A DNA stretch of 64,000 bases from Nitratireductor aquimarinus (GCF_017255295.1 NZ_JAFKDE010000003.1:434001-498000), one strand, 5' to 3'. Counted from the first letter of the stretch, positions 1-8,496 are shown. Program-made: numbers and translations. Notes: generated by a model from the sequence alone, not told the origin.

Positions 1-1185
1 CTGCACACGGCCCGCTCGCGCAACGACATGGACCATACGGTCTTCAAACTCACATTGAAGGCCCATGCCGACACGCTGATCGAAAAGGCGCAGGCCCTTG
101 CCTCCGCCCTGATCGCCAAGGCTGAAGCCGAGCGCGACACGCTGATCGTTGCCTACACGCACGGCCAGCCGGCACAGCCCTCGACCTTCGGCCACTATCT
201 GTCGGCTGCCGTCGAAGTGCTTCTTCGCGACATCGAGCGCCTTCAGGCCGCGCGCGCCAATATCGACCATTGCCCGATGGGCGCAGCCGCAATCACCACC
301 AGCGGCTTCCCCATCGACCGCGCCCGCATGGCCGATCTGCTGGGCTTCTCCGAGCCGCTGCGCAATTCCTATGGCTGCATCGCCTCGGTCGACTATGTCA
401 CCGGCCTCTACAGCGCGATGAAGCTGACCTTCCTGCATCTTGGCCGCCTGATCCAGGACATGCAGTTCTGGTCGGCCTTCGAGGTGGGACAGCTCCATGT
501 GCCCGGCAGCCTCGTGCAGATCTCCTCGATCATGCCGCAGAAGCGCAATCCGGTGCCCATCGAGCACCTGCGCCACCTCGCTTCCATGACCTGTGGTCGG
601 GCCGATGCGGTCGTCAACACGATGCACAACACGCCGTTCACCGACATGAATGACAGTGAGGGCGAGGTTCAGGTGGCCGGCTATGCGGCTTTCCAGAGCG
701 GCGCGCGCGTGCTCGACCTTCTGGCAGCCCTGATCAGCGCCGTTTCCATCGATGGCGAGCGCGTGGCCAGAAACATCGACGCCGCCTGCATCACCGTGAC
801 GGAACTGGCCGATACGCTGGTGCGCCGCGAGAACCTGTCCTTCCGGCAGGCGCATGAGATCGCAGCCGCCACGGCCCGCGCCGTCATTGCCGCCGGCAAG
901 CCGCTCGCCGAAGGGTTCGAGGCGTTCTCCGAAGCCTTTACGGGCCTGACCGGCCGCGACAGCACGCTCGACCGCGCAGCCTATGGCGAAGCCGTCAGCG
1001 CGCGTCATTTCGTGACGGTGCGCGAACGTTTCGGCGGTCCCGCGCCCAAAGCCATGAACGAGGCGCTTGAAACCTACCGCGCCACGCTTGCCAGCCTTTC
1101 AGAACAACAGGCCGCGGCCCTTGCCCGCGCTGCCAATGCCGGGGCCGCGCTCGACGCCGCCTTTGGCGCACTCTTGCAGGAGTAG
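1..1185 (+). CDS. Argininosuccinate lyase-like enzyme, 5' end outside the window
   Basis: Member of the fumarase/aspartase/argininosuccinate lyase superfamily. The open frame runs in from base 1 without a start, so the N-terminus is missing. The first visible residues are LHTARSRND, matching the family HTxRSRND block. The superfamily signature SSIMPQKRNP lies near residue 180. These enzymes eliminate fumarate or a related acid from an aspartate-type adduct. The gene is followed 4 bp later by a sugar-type ABC ATPase and then a PfkB kinase, not by arginine biosynthesis genes. I therefore infer a catabolic paralogue acting on an imported compound rather than the housekeeping ArgH. The exact substrate is unknown. 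The superfamily assignment is secure; the paralogue interpretation is inference. Confidence 0.8.
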   Translation: MHTARSRNDMDHTVFKLTLKAHADTLIEKAQALASALIAKAEAERDTLIVAYTHGQPAQPSTFGHYLSAAVEVLLRDIERLQAARANIDHCPMGAAAITTSGFPIDRARMADLLGFSEPLRNSYGCIASVDYVTGLYSAMKLTFLHLGRLIQDMQFWSAFEVGQLHVPGSLVQISSIMPQKRNPVPIEHLRHLASMTCGRADAVVNTMHNTPFTDMNDSEGEVQVAGYAAFQSGARVLDLLAALISAVSIDGERVARNIDAACITVTELADTLVRRENLSFRQAHEIAAATARAVIAAGKPLAEGFEAFSEAFTGLTGRDSTLDRAAYGEAVSARHFVTVRERFGGPAPKAMNEALETYRATLASLSEQQAAALARAANAGAALDAAFGALLQE

Positions 1186-1189
1186 ACCC

Positions 1190-2248
1190 TTGGCCACACT
1201 CAACCTTCGCAAACTCGTCAAAACCTATGGCAAGGTCGAGGTGCTGCACGGCATCGACCTTGATGTGGCGGATGGCGAATTCGTCGTCTTCGTCGGCCCT
1301 TCGGGTTGCGGCAAGTCCACCACGCTGCGCATGATCGCCGGCCTCGAAGAGGTTACCGGCGGCGAGATCCACATTGGCGACCGCCTGGTCAACAATCTGG
1401 AGCCCAAGGACCGCGACATCGCGATGGTGTTCCAGAACTACGCCATCTATCCGCACATGTCCGTGCGCAAGAACATCGGTTTCGGCCTGCGCACCTCCAA
1501 ACTCTCGAAAGAGGACAAGGACAGGCGCATTGACGAGGTTGCCGCCATTCTCGGCATGACCGACCTTCTCGAGCGCCGTCCCAACCAGCTTTCCGGCGGT
1601 CAGCGGCAGCGCGTCGCCATTGGCCGCGCCATGGTGCGCGACCCTGCCGTCTTCCTGTTCGACGAGCCGCTCTCCAACCTCGATGCGCAATTGCGCACGC
1701 AGATGCGACTTGAGATCAAGAAGCTGCATCAACGCGTTGGAAACACGATCATTTTCGTGACCCACGATCAGGTTGAAGCCATGACCATGGCTGACCGTAT
1801 CGTCATCATGAAGGACGGCTATATCCAGCAGGTCGGCACGCCGCTGGAGGTCTACCACAAGCCCGCAAACACCTTTGTCGCCCAGTTCATCGGCGCGCCC
1901 TCCATGAACATGCTGCCGGGCACCTGGAACGGCAATGGCGTGAAGCTCGGCGACGGTCTCGGCATCGAACTGCCCCACCGCAAGGCCACCGAAGGCGCTG
2001 ACGTGGTGGTCGGCGTGCGTCCGGACGATCTGGTCGTGACCGGCGACAAGGGCCTCTTCTCCGGCAAGGTCAACATCGTCGAGCCGCTTGGCGCGGACAC
2101 GCTGGTCTATGTCGGCGTGAATGGCTACGAAGTGATCGCCAAGGCGTCCGGCCGTGAGCCGCCGAAGCCCGGCGAGACGGTCAATCTGACGGCAAGCGCC
2201 GGCGAGATGCATCTCTTCGACGCGAAATCCGGGGAGGCCCTGCCGTGA
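1190..2248 (+). CDS. Sugar-type (CUT1/UgpC-like) ABC transporter ATP-binding protein
   Basis: Energising subunit of an ABC importer. I chose the TTG at 1190, preceded by GCAGGAG, because it gives MATLNLRKLVKTYGK and a 352-residue protein, the normal length for the MalK/UgpC/MsmK group; the longer open frame would run back into the lyase gene. Visible motifs are Walker A GPSGCGKST, Q-loop VFQNYAIYPHM, signature [14 protein letters not shown], Walker B VFLFDEPLSNLD and a C-terminal TOBE-type domain (GVRPDDL). Permeases and binding protein are not in the window and probably lie upstream. Its stop overlaps the start of the downstream kinase gene (GTGA), so the genes are translationally coupled. 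Confidence 0.9.
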   Translation: MATLNLRKLVKTYGKVEVLHGIDLDVADGEFVVFVGPSGCGKSTTLRMIAGLEEVTGGEIHIGDRLVNNLEPKDRDIAMVFQNYAIYPHMSVRKNIGFGLRTSKLSKEDKDRRIDEVAAILGMTDLLERRPNQLSGGQRQRVAIGRAMVRDPAVFLFDEPLSNLDAQLRTQMRLEIKKLHQRVGNTIIFVTHDQVEAMTMADRIVIMKDGYIQQVGTPLEVYHKPANTFVAQFIGAPSMNMLPGTWNGNGVKLGDGLGIELPHRKATEGADVVVGVRPDDLVVTGDKGLFSGKVNIVEPLGADTLVYVGVNGYEVIAKASGREPPKPGETVNLTASAGEMHLFDAKSGEALP

Positions 2249-3147
2249 CGCGAGCCAAACGCTCGGGCCGCGTTTTGAGTGTGGGCCGACTTTACTGCGA
2301 CCTTATCTTCACCGAACTGCCGAAGATGCCGACACTCGGCGAAGAGGTGTTCGCCGGCGGCCTGTCGATCAAGCCCGGTGGCGGCGCGTTCATCACCGCA
2401 GCCTATGTGGCCGCTCTCGGCCGCCCGGTTTCGCTCGCCTCGGCGCTTCCATCCGGCCCCTTTGCCAGCGCCCTGATGGCCGACCTTGAGGCAAGCGGCG
2501 TCGACCTTTCGGCATCGGAGGAAACCCCGGCCAATCTCGATCCGCAGATCACGGTGGCCATGGCGTCGGGCCTGGAACGCGCCTTCCTGACGCGCCGCGC
2601 CGGCCCCGCCGTACCCGGGGCTTTCGATGCGGCAGTTGCAAGCGGCGCGTTTGCGCATCTCCACATCGGCGAGCTTGCCACGCTGGTCGAAGCGCCCGAC
2701 CTCATCGAGAAGGCGCGTTCGGCGGGCCTGTCCATTTCGCTGGACTGCTCCTGGGACGATGCGGTGCTCGCGCGCGACGATCTGGCCGGGCTGATTTCCG
2801 CCGTGGACATCTTCCTTCCCAACGAAACGGAGGCAGAGCGGCTTGGCATTCTGAAGGCGGCAACCCCGCCCGCCCCGCTCACAATCGTGAAGCGTGGGCC
2901 GGACGGCTCCATCGCGATCACGGCGGAGGAAACCGTTTCAGCACCGACAAAGCCCGTGGATGTCATCGATTCCACCGGTGCGGGCGACGCATTCAATGCC
3001 GGCTTCATCGACGCCTGGCTTTCGAAACTGCCGCTAAAACAGTGCCTTGAAGCGGGCAATCGATGTGGTGCTGAAGCCGTGATGCGTGTTGGCGGAGCCT
3101 CGGACCTGCCAGACCTCAGCGCCCTTGCGCAAGAGGCCGAAGCTTAA
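2245..3147 (+). CDS. PfkB-family (ribokinase-like) carbohydrate kinase
   Basis: A 300-residue PfkB sugar or nucleoside kinase that phosphorylates a small substrate with ATP. The N-terminal substrate-binding GG region is KPGGGAFITAAYVAALG, and the C-terminal PfkB signature is DSTGAGDAFNAGF with the catalytic Asp in GAGD. The start is GTG at 2245, overlapping the ABC ATPase stop by four bases. It is the last gene of the lyase/ABC operon and ends 18 bp before a convergent GntR gene. It presumably acts on the solute brought in by the transporter or a product of the lyase. The substrate cannot be read from sequence. Confidence 0.87.
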   Translation: MTRAKRSGRVLSVGRLYCDLIFTELPKMPTLGEEVFAGGLSIKPGGGAFITAAYVAALGRPVSLASALPSGPFASALMADLEASGVDLSASEETPANLDPQITVAMASGLERAFLTRRAGPAVPGAFDAAVASGAFAHLHIGELATLVEAPDLIEKARSAGLSISLDCSWDDAVLARDDLAGLISAVDIFLPNETEAERLGILKAATPPAPLTIVKRGPDGSIAITAEETVSAPTKPVDVIDSTGAGDAFNAGFIDAWLSKLPLKQCLEAGNRCGAEAVMRVGGASDLPDLSALAQEAEA

Positions 3148-3165
3148 GAGAGCCACTCACTGCGC

Positions 3166-3858
3166 CTAAACCTCGTCGGGCAGCACATCGCCGCGCGCAC
3201 GCGCCTTGAGCCTTGCATAGCTCATCGCCACATGCGCCCGGCGCACCTGCCCGACCGTTTCCAGCGCCCCGCACGAAACCGCCGTGGCGATGTCAGAGAT
3301 TTCGCGCAGGAAATAGTCCGTTTCGCTGGCAAGCGCTTCTTCATGGCGCTCAAGACCGGCCACCGTCTTCAGCCAGAAGCGCGTGGTCTGGTAGTAGAGC
3401 CGTTCGGAAAACTCCCGCAGCGGCTCGTTCTCCGTGAGCGTCATCAGGAGATCCAGAAAATCCATGTTGAGCTGCGCGAAGGTGCGCTGGTCCGGCGCTT
3501 TCGCCAGCGCCTCGCAGCGCCGCCGCATGACATCGAAAGCCTCGATGGTCTCCGCGTCCGGCACGATGGGCGAAAGCCGGCCGATCAGTTCGGAAAGCTC
3601 CACGCGCAGCCGGTAGACCTGCTCGAGCGAGGCGCTGTCGATATCGGTCACCATTGTGCCAACACCGTGCACCGAGCGCACATAGCCTTCGTCTTCAAGC
3701 CGCGCCAGAACGCGCCGGATCGGCGTGCGGCTGGTTTCGAATTCCTCCGCGAGGTCTTCTTCACGCAGCCGCATGCCCGGCGGGTAATCCAGAAGACAGA
3801 TCCGGGAGCGCAGCAGCGCATAGATCCGCTCGAACCGCGCCCGTCCCTCGCCTGTCAT
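3166..3858 (-). CDS. GntR-family regulator, FCD subfamily
   Basis: A 230-residue transcription factor. The N-terminal winged helix-turn-helix contains EEDLAEEFETSRTPIRRVLARLEDEGYV, typical of GntR. The rest is an all-helical FCD effector domain that usually binds organic acids through a metal. It is the last gene of the minus-strand arm doeA-M20-gntR and starts 19 bp after the M20 gene. The usual regulator of ectoine catabolism is EnuR, a MocR-type GntR fused to an aminotransferase domain. This protein lacks that domain, so it may be a replacement regulator for the locus (inference). FCD proteins usually bind TNGTNNNACNA-type palindromes, and TTGT/ACAA-like sites occur in the doeA-eutB control region. 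Confidence 0.85.
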   Translation of the reverse strand: MTGEGRARFERIYALLRSRICLLDYPPGMRLREEDLAEEFETSRTPIRRVLARLEDEGYVRSVHGVGTMVTDIDSASLEQVYRLRVELSELIGRLSPIVPDAETIEAFDVMRRRCEALAKAPDQRTFAQLNMDFLDLLMTLTENEPLREFSERLYYQTTRFWLKTVAGLERHEEALASETDYFLREISDIATAVSCGALETVGQVRRAHVAMSYARLKARARGDVLPDEV

Positions 3859-3877
3859 CGTTTTTGCTCCATCGTCC

Positions 3878-5041
3878 TCAGCTCATCCTTTTTCCCAGCC
3901 GCTCGAGCATCCCAAGACACTGGTCGAGTTGTTCGATGGAAACGAACTCGTCCGCCTTGTGGGCCTGCTCGATGGAACCCGGCCCGCAGATGACGGACGA
4001 GATGCCCGCCTTCTGGAAGAGCCCGGCCTCTGTGCCGAACGCCACCACTTCCGCTTCGGTAAGACCGGTCAGCTCCGAAACGATCTGCCGCGCTTCGGAT
4101 TCGGTCACCGGCTCCAGCCCGTCCACTTCGCCGATCACGTGGGTCACGATGTCGGCGTCCTCAAACACGGCGCGCATCGCCGGTTTCAGTTCCAGCTCTG
4201 CATAGGCGCGAATGCGGTCTTTTACAAAGTCCGCATCCTCGTTGCGCACCGGCCGCATCTCCCATTCCACAGAACAGTGATCGGCAATCACGTTGCGCGC
4301 AGCACCGCCCGAGATCGTCCCCACCTGAAGCGTCGTCCAGGGCGGGTCAAACCGGTTGCCGAGCGGCGCCCGCGTCTTGAGTTCCTCGGCAATCGCCATC
4401 AGGCGCGTGATATAGCGCACCGCATATTCGACCGCATTGACCCCGCGCTCCGGCCCGGAGGCATGGCCCGCAAGGCCACGGAACTCGGTCGTGTATTCAA
4501 AACAGCCCTTGTGCCCCTCAATGATGCGCATCATGGTCGGCTCGCCGATAATGGCGACGGACGGGCGGATTTCGGCCCGTTCCAGTTCCTCCACCAGCGC
4601 CCGCGCACCGAAGCACCCCACCTCCTCGTCATAGGTGAAGGCGAAATGCAGCGGCCGTTTCAGGTCGAGCCCGGCGTAGTGCGGGGCCATGGCGAGACAG
4701 CAGGCGATAAACCCCTTCATGTCGCATGTGCCGCGCCCATAGAGATTGCCGTCGCCCATGCGCAGCGCAAACGGATCGCCGGTCCAGTCCTGTCCGTCCA
4801 CCGGCACGACATCGGAATGGCCGGAGAGGACGATGCCACCATCGCCCTCCGGCCCGAGCGTGGCGAACAGGTTCGCCTTGTGCCCGCTTTCATCCAGCGT
4901 CACCGAAAGCCGCGCGCCCAATGCGCTCAGCATTTCGCTGGCATAGGCGATCAGTTCCAGATTGCTCTCTGCCGAAATGGTGGGAAACCCCACCAGATCG
5001 GCCAGAATGCGGGTCGTGTTATCAAGCCTTTCAGTGCGCAT
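3878..5041 (-). CDS. argE: M20-family deacetylase, ArgE-like; candidate N-acetyl-diaminobutyrate deacetylase
   Basis: A 387-residue zinc-dependent M20 amidohydrolase most like acetylornithine deacetylase. Metal-binding motifs are SGHSDVVPVD near residue 75 and GRGTCDMKG near 107, followed by the catalytic TYDEEVGCFG. It lies 3 bp after doeA, so the two are almost certainly co-transcribed and coupled. In the standard ectoine pathway N-acetyl-L-2,4-diaminobutyrate is deacetylated by DoeB/EutE, an aspartoacylase-type protein that is absent from this cluster. Acetylornithine and acetyl-diaminobutyrate are close homologues, so I infer that this enzyme fills the DoeB step. The ArgE symbol reflects family resemblance only; arginine biosynthesis is an alternative role, but the context argues against it. 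Confidence 0.82.
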   Translation of the reverse strand: MRTERLDNTTRILADLVGFPTISAESNLELIAYASEMLSALGARLSVTLDESGHKANLFATLGPEGDGGIVLSGHSDVVPVDGQDWTGDPFALRMGDGNLYGRGTCDMKGFIACCLAMAPHYAGLDLKRPLHFAFTYDEEVGCFGARALVEELERAEIRPSVAIIGEPTMMRIIEGHKGCFEYTTEFRGLAGHASGPERGVNAVEYAVRYITRLMAIAEELKTRAPLGNRFDPPWTTLQVGTISGGAARNVIADHCSVEWEMRPVRNEDADFVKDRIRAYAELELKPAMRAVFEDADIVTHVIGEVDGLEPVTESEARQIVSELTGLTEAEVVAFGTEAGLFQKAGISSVICGPGSIEQAHKADEFVSIEQLDQCLGMLERLGKRMS

Positions 5042-5044
5042 GGA

Positions 5045-6229
5045 TCACGACTTCACGATCAGTTCGCGCGGGCGGCGGCACAGCGCCTCGGCCGGACCGT
5101 CTTCCGTGATCAGGATGCTCTCGGTGATTTCGAGCCCCCAGTCGGCCATCCACAGGCCCGGCATGAAATGGAAGGTCATGCCCGCTTCCAGCACCGTCTC
5201 GTCCTCGCGGCGCAGCGAAATTGTGCGCTCGCCCCAGTCCGGCGGATAAGAAATGCCGATCGGATAACCGCAGCGCCCGTCACGCGTTATGCCGGCCCGC
5301 TCCAGCGCGCCATAGAGCGCATCGGCGATCTGGCCTGCGCGGTTGCCCGGTCGTGCGATCTCAAGCCCGGCCTCGATGCCTTCCACCAGCGCCTTTTCCG
5401 CATCCAGCATGTGCTGCGGCGGCGTCCCGAGAAACACGGTGCGGCAGAGCGGCGCGTGGTAGCGGCGATAGCAGCCGGCGATCTCGAAGAAGGTCGCATG
5501 CCCCTGTTCGAACCGCCGCCCGTCCCAGGTCAGGTGTGGTGCGGCCGCATCGGAGCCCGTCGGCAGCAGCGGCACGATGGCCGGATATTCGCCCCAGTCG
5601 TCATCCACGCCGCGAATGGCGTCCGCATAGATCTCGGCCACCAGGTCGTTCTTCTTGAGACCCGGCTCGATGCGTTCGACAATGCCGTCGATCATCTTTT
5701 CCGAAATCCGCGCCGCCCGGCGCATGAAGACGATTTCCTCTTCGGATTTCACCGCGCGCTGCCAGTTCACCAGCGCCGTCGCGTCGACGAAGGTGGCGTT
5801 CGGCAGTTCTTCCTTCAAAACCAGATAGGCCTTGGCGGAGAAGTAATAATTCTCCAGCTCCACGCCGATGCGCTGACTGCCATAGCCGTGAATGCGCAGG
5901 ATTTCCGCCAGATGCTGCATGGGATGCAACGTGTTGGCCTGCACATAGTGATCCGGATAGCGCAGCACCCTCTCATCATCCATGTAGACGGTGCGCACCG
6001 CGCCGTTTCCGTCCATGGCGCGGCCCCACCAGATCGGATCGGCATCCTTGAAGACGATCACGCCCTGATGGACGTAGAACGACCAGCCATCATAGCCTGT
6101 GAGCCAGGCCATGTTGGACGGATCTTCCACGAAGAGAACGTCGATACCCTTCGCCTCCATGGCGTTGCGGGTCTTTTCCAGACGCGCGGCATATTCCTGC
6201 GCGCTGAAGGGCATTTCGGCTGCTGGCAT
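5045..6229 (-). CDS. doeA: Ectoine hydrolase (M24 creatinase/prolidase-like)
   Basis: About 394 residues. DoeA/EutD opens the ectoine ring to give N-acetyl-L-2,4-diaminobutyrate in the cytoplasm. The start at 6229 is preceded by GTGGAGGAACC, a strong ribosome binding site; the longer frame has none. The N-terminal creatinase domain includes VLFVEDPSNMAWLTGYDGWSF, and the C-terminal pita-bread domain includes GYPIGISYPPDWGE and TFHFMPGLW..GLEITES, as I recall from the DoeA group rather than from true prolidases. It is the first gene of the minus-strand arm and divergent from eutB. The family call rests on both motif and context, because the neighbours eutB, eutC, doeX, doeC and doeD make a coherent pathway. 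Confidence 0.88.
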   Translation of the reverse strand: MPAAEMPFSAQEYAARLEKTRNAMEAKGIDVLFVEDPSNMAWLTGYDGWSFYVHQGVIVFKDADPIWWGRAMDGNGAVRTVYMDDERVLRYPDHYVQANTLHPMQHLAEILRIHGYGSQRIGVELENYYFSAKAYLVLKEELPNATFVDATALVNWQRAVKSEEEIVFMRRAARISEKMIDGIVERIEPGLKKNDLVAEIYADAIRGVDDDWGEYPAIVPLLPTGSDAAAPHLTWDGRRFEQGHATFFEIAGCYRRYHAPLCRTVFLGTPPQHMLDAEKALVEGIEAGLEIARPGNRAGQIADALYGALERAGITRDGRCGYPIGISYPPDWGERTISLRREDETVLEAGMTFHFMPGLWMADWGLEITESILITEDGPAEALCRRPRELIVKS

Positions 6230-6500
6230 GGTTCCTCCACCTGAGAAAAGCCGGACGCTGACGCACCCGGACAAACCGTACACCGATCAGGCTCTCCCAC
6301 CTTGTGTACAACTAATCCATCATCACATTTTTGAACGCCTGAATCGCACAGAAACGACATCAAATGTCGTTGTTCTATTCTCCACCCGGATGATGATGTG
6401 TACAAATCCTCTGATCATCAAGTATTCGCGCATCACGGGGCGCGCATTACGGGGGCCTTTTCATGTGTCACACGACCTCACGCATTCCGGTCGCGCCCAA
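6230..6500. promoter_or_regulatory. Divergent control region between doeA and eutB
   Basis: 271 bp without a convincing gene between two divergent catabolic arms. It is visibly more AT-rich than its flanks, especially from 6300 to 6425. It holds two near-identical sites, TTGTGTACAA (6302-6311) and ATGTGTACAA (6396-6405), on either side of a perfect inverted repeat (6353-6371). These are plausible operators for the GntR/FCD protein and the AsnC/Lrp protein encoded in the two arms. Promoter hexamers cannot be assigned with confidence. Confidence 0.6.
6353..6371. promoter_or_regulatory. Perfect 8-bp inverted repeat, candidate operator
   Basis: AACGACAT-CAA-ATGTCGTT is a perfect palindrome with 8-bp arms and a 3-bp spacer, located midway between doeA and eutB. 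Its size and symmetry fit a dimeric helix-turn-helix regulator. The two candidate binders encoded in the locus are the GntR/FCD protein at 3166-3858 and the AsnC/Lrp protein at 8499-8999. Which one binds cannot be told from sequence. Confidence 0.55.
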
Positions 6501-7514
6501 ATGACGTCGCTCACCCTTGCAGACATTCTGGCCGCCCGTAAACGCATTGCCGGCATCGCCACGCTCGACACGCCTTTGCCGCCCTCGCCCTATCTCAGCG
6601 CCATCGCCGGTGACGATGTTCTCCTGAAGCTCGAAATCGGTCAGGCGACCGGCGCCTTCAAACTGCGCGGCGCGGCGAACGCCGTCCTGAGCCTGCCGGA
6701 GAGCACGAAAGGCGTCACCTGCTGCTCGACCGGCAATCACGGCCGGGCCGTCGCCTATGCCGCCCGTGCGCGCGGCTTCCGGGCTGTTATCTGCATGTCG
6801 AGCCTCGTCCCCGAGGCCAAGCTTGCCGGCATCCGCGCTCTGGGCGCGGAAGCGCGGATCATCGGCAAGAGCCAGGACGAGGCGCAGGTGGAAAGCCGCC
6901 GCCTCGCCGAGGAAGAGGGTTTCCACGAGATATCGCCCTTTGACGATCTTCATGTGATCGCCGGCCAGGGCACGATCGGGCCTGAGCTTCTGGAACAGCG
7001 CCCGGACCTTGAGACCGTGCTGATCCCGCTGTCGGGCGGCGGTCTTGCCGGCGGCATCGCCTTTGCGCTCAAGACGATCAAACCATCGATCCGGGTCGTC
7101 GGCATCACCATGGAGCACGGCGCGGCCATGCACGCCTCGCTTGCGGCCGGAAAACCGGTGGCAGTCACCGAAATGGCGAGCCTTGCCGATTCGCTCGGCG
7201 GCGGCATCGGGCTCGAAAACCGCCATTCCTTCGCACTCTGCCGCGATTTCCTCGATGAGGTGATCCTCGTCAGCGAGGAAGAAATCTACCGCGCGATGCA
7301 GGTGCACTACCATGAAGACCGGCTGGTCTGCGAAGGCGCAAGTACGGTGGGCGCGGCCGCACTGCTTTCCGGCAGGCTGGGCAGGCACCCCGGCCCCACG
7401 GCCACGCTCATAACCGGGCGCAATGTCGACATGCAGGTTTTCACCGACATCGTGTCTGGCCGGGCGGTGCAGCTCGGCGACACAACGCTCAAGGGACACA
7501 TCCATGCCGCATGA
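6501..7514 (+). CDS. eutB: Threonine dehydratase-like PLP enzyme of hydroxyectoine use
   Basis: A 337-residue fold-type II PLP enzyme. The PLP lysine lies in TGAFKLRGAANA near residue 53, the phosphate-binding glycine loop is PLSGGGLAGG, and CCSTGNHGRA is the substrate loop. The start at 6501 gives the usual family length; upstream in-frame codons run into the control region. EutB is proposed to act with EutC in converting 5-hydroxyectoine to ectoine. Its stop overlaps the eutC start by 11 bp. It heads the plus-strand arm and is divergent from doeA. On its own it would be called a threonine/serine dehydratase; the eutB call depends on the gene order, which matches ectoine loci. No eutA gene is present in this cluster. 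Confidence 0.83.
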   Translation: MTSLTLADILAARKRIAGIATLDTPLPPSPYLSAIAGDDVLLKLEIGQATGAFKLRGAANAVLSLPESTKGVTCCSTGNHGRAVAYAARARGFRAVICMSSLVPEAKLAGIRALGAEARIIGKSQDEAQVESRRLAEEEGFHEISPFDDLHVIAGQGTIGPELLEQRPDLETVLIPLSGGGLAGGIAFALKTIKPSIRVVGITMEHGAAMHASLAAGKPVAVTEMASLADSLGGGIGLENRHSFALCRDFLDEVILVSEEEIYRAMQVHYHEDRLVCEGASTVGAAALLSGRLGRHPGPTATLITGRNVDMQVFTDIVSGRAVQLGDTTLKGHIHAA

Positions 7515-8496
7515 CATTCTCGTTCTGACCGAAGCCGATCTGCGCAAGGCCGTCCGGCTCGACCTCGAAGCGATCGACGTGGTGGAAGAAGCCTTCCGCG
7601 CGCTCGCCTCGGGCGCGGTCATCATGCCGCCCATCCTGTCCATGGACATTCCGCAGGTTCATGGCGAGGTGGATGTGAAGACCGCCTATATTCCCGGCTT
7701 CGACGGGTTCGCCATCAAGGTCAGCCCCGGTTTCTTCGACAATCCGAAAATCGGCCTGCCAAGCCTCAATGGCCTGATGATCCTGTTTTCGGCGAAAACC
7801 GGGCTGGTGGAAGCGCTTCTGCTCGACAATGGCTTTCTCACCGATGTGCGCACCGCTGCCGCCGGCGCGGTCGCCGCCCGCCATCTGGCCCCGTCGAGTG
7901 TCGAGACCGCCGGCGTCATGGGAACCGGTGTGCAGGCCCGCCTGCAAATGATCGCCGCCCATCAGGTACGCCCCTTCTCCCGTCTTCTCGTCTGGGGGCG
8001 CGATGCGGCAAAGGCAGAAGCCTGCGCAGCCGATCTGGCCAAAATCCTCGGCATCGACGTGAAAGCTGAAGCAGACCCGGCCCGTCTCGTTGCCGAAAGC
8101 CAGCTTGTCGTCACCACCACGCCCGCGCGCGACCCGGTTCTGATGGCCGACTGGCTTCATCCGGGCCTTCACGTCACGGCCATGGGGTCCGATCAGGAAG
8201 GCAAGAACGAGTTGCAGCCGGCAGCGCTTTCCCGCGCCGATCTCTATGTCGCCGACCGTGTGAGCCAGTGCGAAAAACTGGGCGAACTGGCGGCAGCGAT
8301 CCGTGCCGGCGACTGGAATGGCGGCACGCCCGCAGAGCTCGGCGAGATCGTGACCGGAGCCAGATCCGGTCGCACCGGCGACGACCAGATCACCATTTGC
8401 GACCTCACCGGAACCGGCGCGCAGGACACGGCCATCGCCACCCTGGCGCGTGAACGGGCCTTGACAGCGGGAGCCGGTACGACGATCCAGAGCTGA
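7504..8496 (+). CDS. eutC: Ornithine cyclodeaminase/mu-crystallin family protein EutC
   Basis: A 330-residue NAD(P)-dependent protein of the ornithine cyclodeaminase/mu-crystallin family. The Rossmann motif is MGTGVQARLQM near residue 140, and TDVRTAAAGAVAARHLAP is the substrate and cofactor block typical of the family. The start at 7504 is preceded by AAGGGA and overlaps the end of eutB, so translation is coupled. With EutB it is thought to handle the hydroxyl group of hydroxyectoine. Two bases separate its stop from the start of the AsnC/Lrp gene. The family is certain; the function is assigned from context. Confidence 0.85.
   Translation: MPHDILVLTEADLRKAVRLDLEAIDVVEEAFRALASGAVIMPPILSMDIPQVHGEVDVKTAYIPGFDGFAIKVSPGFFDNPKIGLPSLNGLMILFSAKTGLVEALLLDNGFLTDVRTAAAGAVAARHLAPSSVETAGVMGTGVQARLQMIAAHQVRPFSRLLVWGRDAAKAEACAADLAKILGIDVKAEADPARLVAESQLVVTTTPARDPVLMADWLHPGLHVTAMGSDQEGKNELQPAALSRADLYVADRVSQCEKLGELAAAIRAGDWNGGTPAELGEIVTGARSGRTGDDQITICDLTGTGAQDTAIATLARERALTAGAGTTIQS

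Noticed and set aside
1067-1189. Upstream extension of the ABC ATPase frame
   Set aside because: It overlaps the end of the lyase gene and adds a 41-residue tail without family resemblance. The TTG at 1190 has a good ribosome binding site and gives the usual N-terminus.
3929-6244. A 771-residue plus-strand frame across the M20 and doeA genes
   Set aside because: It crosses the boundary of two well-supported genes on the other strand and encodes a His/Arg-rich sequence without a fold, a typical shadow frame.
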